Source of the DNA: an uncultured Eubacteriales bacterium
GTDB lineage: Bacteria; Bacillota; Clostridia; Oscillospirales; Oscillospiraceae
Assembly (NCBI GenBank): GCA_905205195.1
Contig: CAJLCS010000093.1
Coordinates: 1-6,529, forward strand
DNA: 6,529 bases
Reading direction: 5' to 3'
How positions within the stretch are numbered: position 1 is the stretch's first letter; each line of letters opens with the position of its first letter. The translations under genes and the position numbers were made by a program. Below are positions 6,410 through 6,529 of this stretch, in pieces. A model generated the notes under the pieces. It did not search any database. It worked only from the letters and a program-made list of their open reading frames with translations, and had not been told where the DNA came from.

Positions 6410-6529
6410 TTTGGTTTCCTCCGAAACTGTCGATAACGTGGTAAATTTTCCGCAACGGTAAGGAAGCGTGTGCGCGGGAAACCCAAGAAGGGTGTCCTGC
6501 GCCATTGCAATCCTAAGTATTCAGAACTA
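6410..6529 (-). other. Leader upstream of pilD, no supported gene
   Basis: About 120 bases upstream of the preferred pilD start. On the minus strand, stop codons lie near the right edge at 6513-6515, 6521-6523 and 6527-6529, so any upstream gene ends at or before this point. No convincing -35/-10 pair or strong terminator is visible; a 4-bp stem with a 5-base loop at 6481-6493 is too weak to call. The pilD ribosome binding site is at its downstream end. Whether pilD is first in its transcript or continues an upstream pil operon cannot be decided from this window. Confidence -1.
6418..6422 (-). promoter_or_regulatory. Ribosome binding site that decides the pilD start
   Basis: The minus-strand sequence GGAGG is followed by AAACCAAA and then the ATG at 6407-6409, a spacing of eight bases. 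This start gives a product whose first membrane helix begins within a few residues, as in other prepilin peptidases. The alternative upstream ATG (6503-6505) has only AGGA, five bases away. Confidence -1.

Noticed and set aside
6481..6493. Small inverted repeat ACCC-AAGAA-GGGT upstream of pilD
   Set aside because: A 4-bp stem with a 5-base loop and no adjacent T-run on the minus strand is expected by chance and does not support a terminator or operator.
6410..6505. N-terminally extended pilD starting at the ATG at 6503-6505
   Set aside because: It adds 32 residues that do not look like prepilin peptidase, and the internal ATG has a stronger GGAGG at good spacing. It is kept only as an alternative because an AGGA precedes it.

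Overview
The window is the downstream part of a type IV pilus (T4P) operon, transcribed entirely from the minus strand, so genes read from high to low coordinates. In transcription order it holds a prepilin peptidase (pilD), pilM, pilN, pilO, and then a very large prepilin-like gene that runs off the left edge. No RNA gene, insertion sequence or CRISPR array was seen, and no stretch over 300 bases lacks a gene. The long plus-strand reading frames are antisense shadows of these genes.

Organism (inference): the pilM/N/O region is GC-rich, several starts carry GGAGG-type ribosome binding sites, and pilO is followed directly by a prepilin gene where a Gram-negative cluster would carry pilP and pilQ. 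This fits a monoderm, high-GC member of the Clostridia, most plausibly a gut Oscillospiraceae/Flavonifractor-like bacterium. The assignment rests on recall of family style, not on a search.

Layout: 6410-6529 is a short leader with no supported gene. 5627-6409 is PilD, the membrane aspartyl protease that cleaves and methylates prepilins. 4589-5596 is PilM, the actin-like cytoplasmic ring protein. 3921-4592 is PilN and 3385-3924 is PilO, the paired single-pass inner alignment proteins. pilM/pilN and pilN/pilO each overlap by four bases (ATGA), which suggests translational coupling. 1-3356 is a protein of at least 1118 residues. It starts with a textbook class III (type IV prepilin) signal (cleavage G12/F13, Glu at mature +5) and continues into a pilin-like head, a probable beta-sandwich and two blocks of GLUG-like (G-x-V/I-G) repeats.

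How they fit together: PilD would process the giant prepilin. PilM-PilN-PilO would form the platform through which the pilus, or a short pseudopilus, is assembled. The motor ATPase, PilC-type platform protein and major pilin are not in the window and may lie upstream. The giant GLUG-repeat prepilin is the most interesting item: its size argues that it is a minor, probably tip-located or surface-displayed subunit, with a repeat solenoid as adhesin. Its two repeat blocks also differ clearly in base composition, suggesting a mosaic gene.
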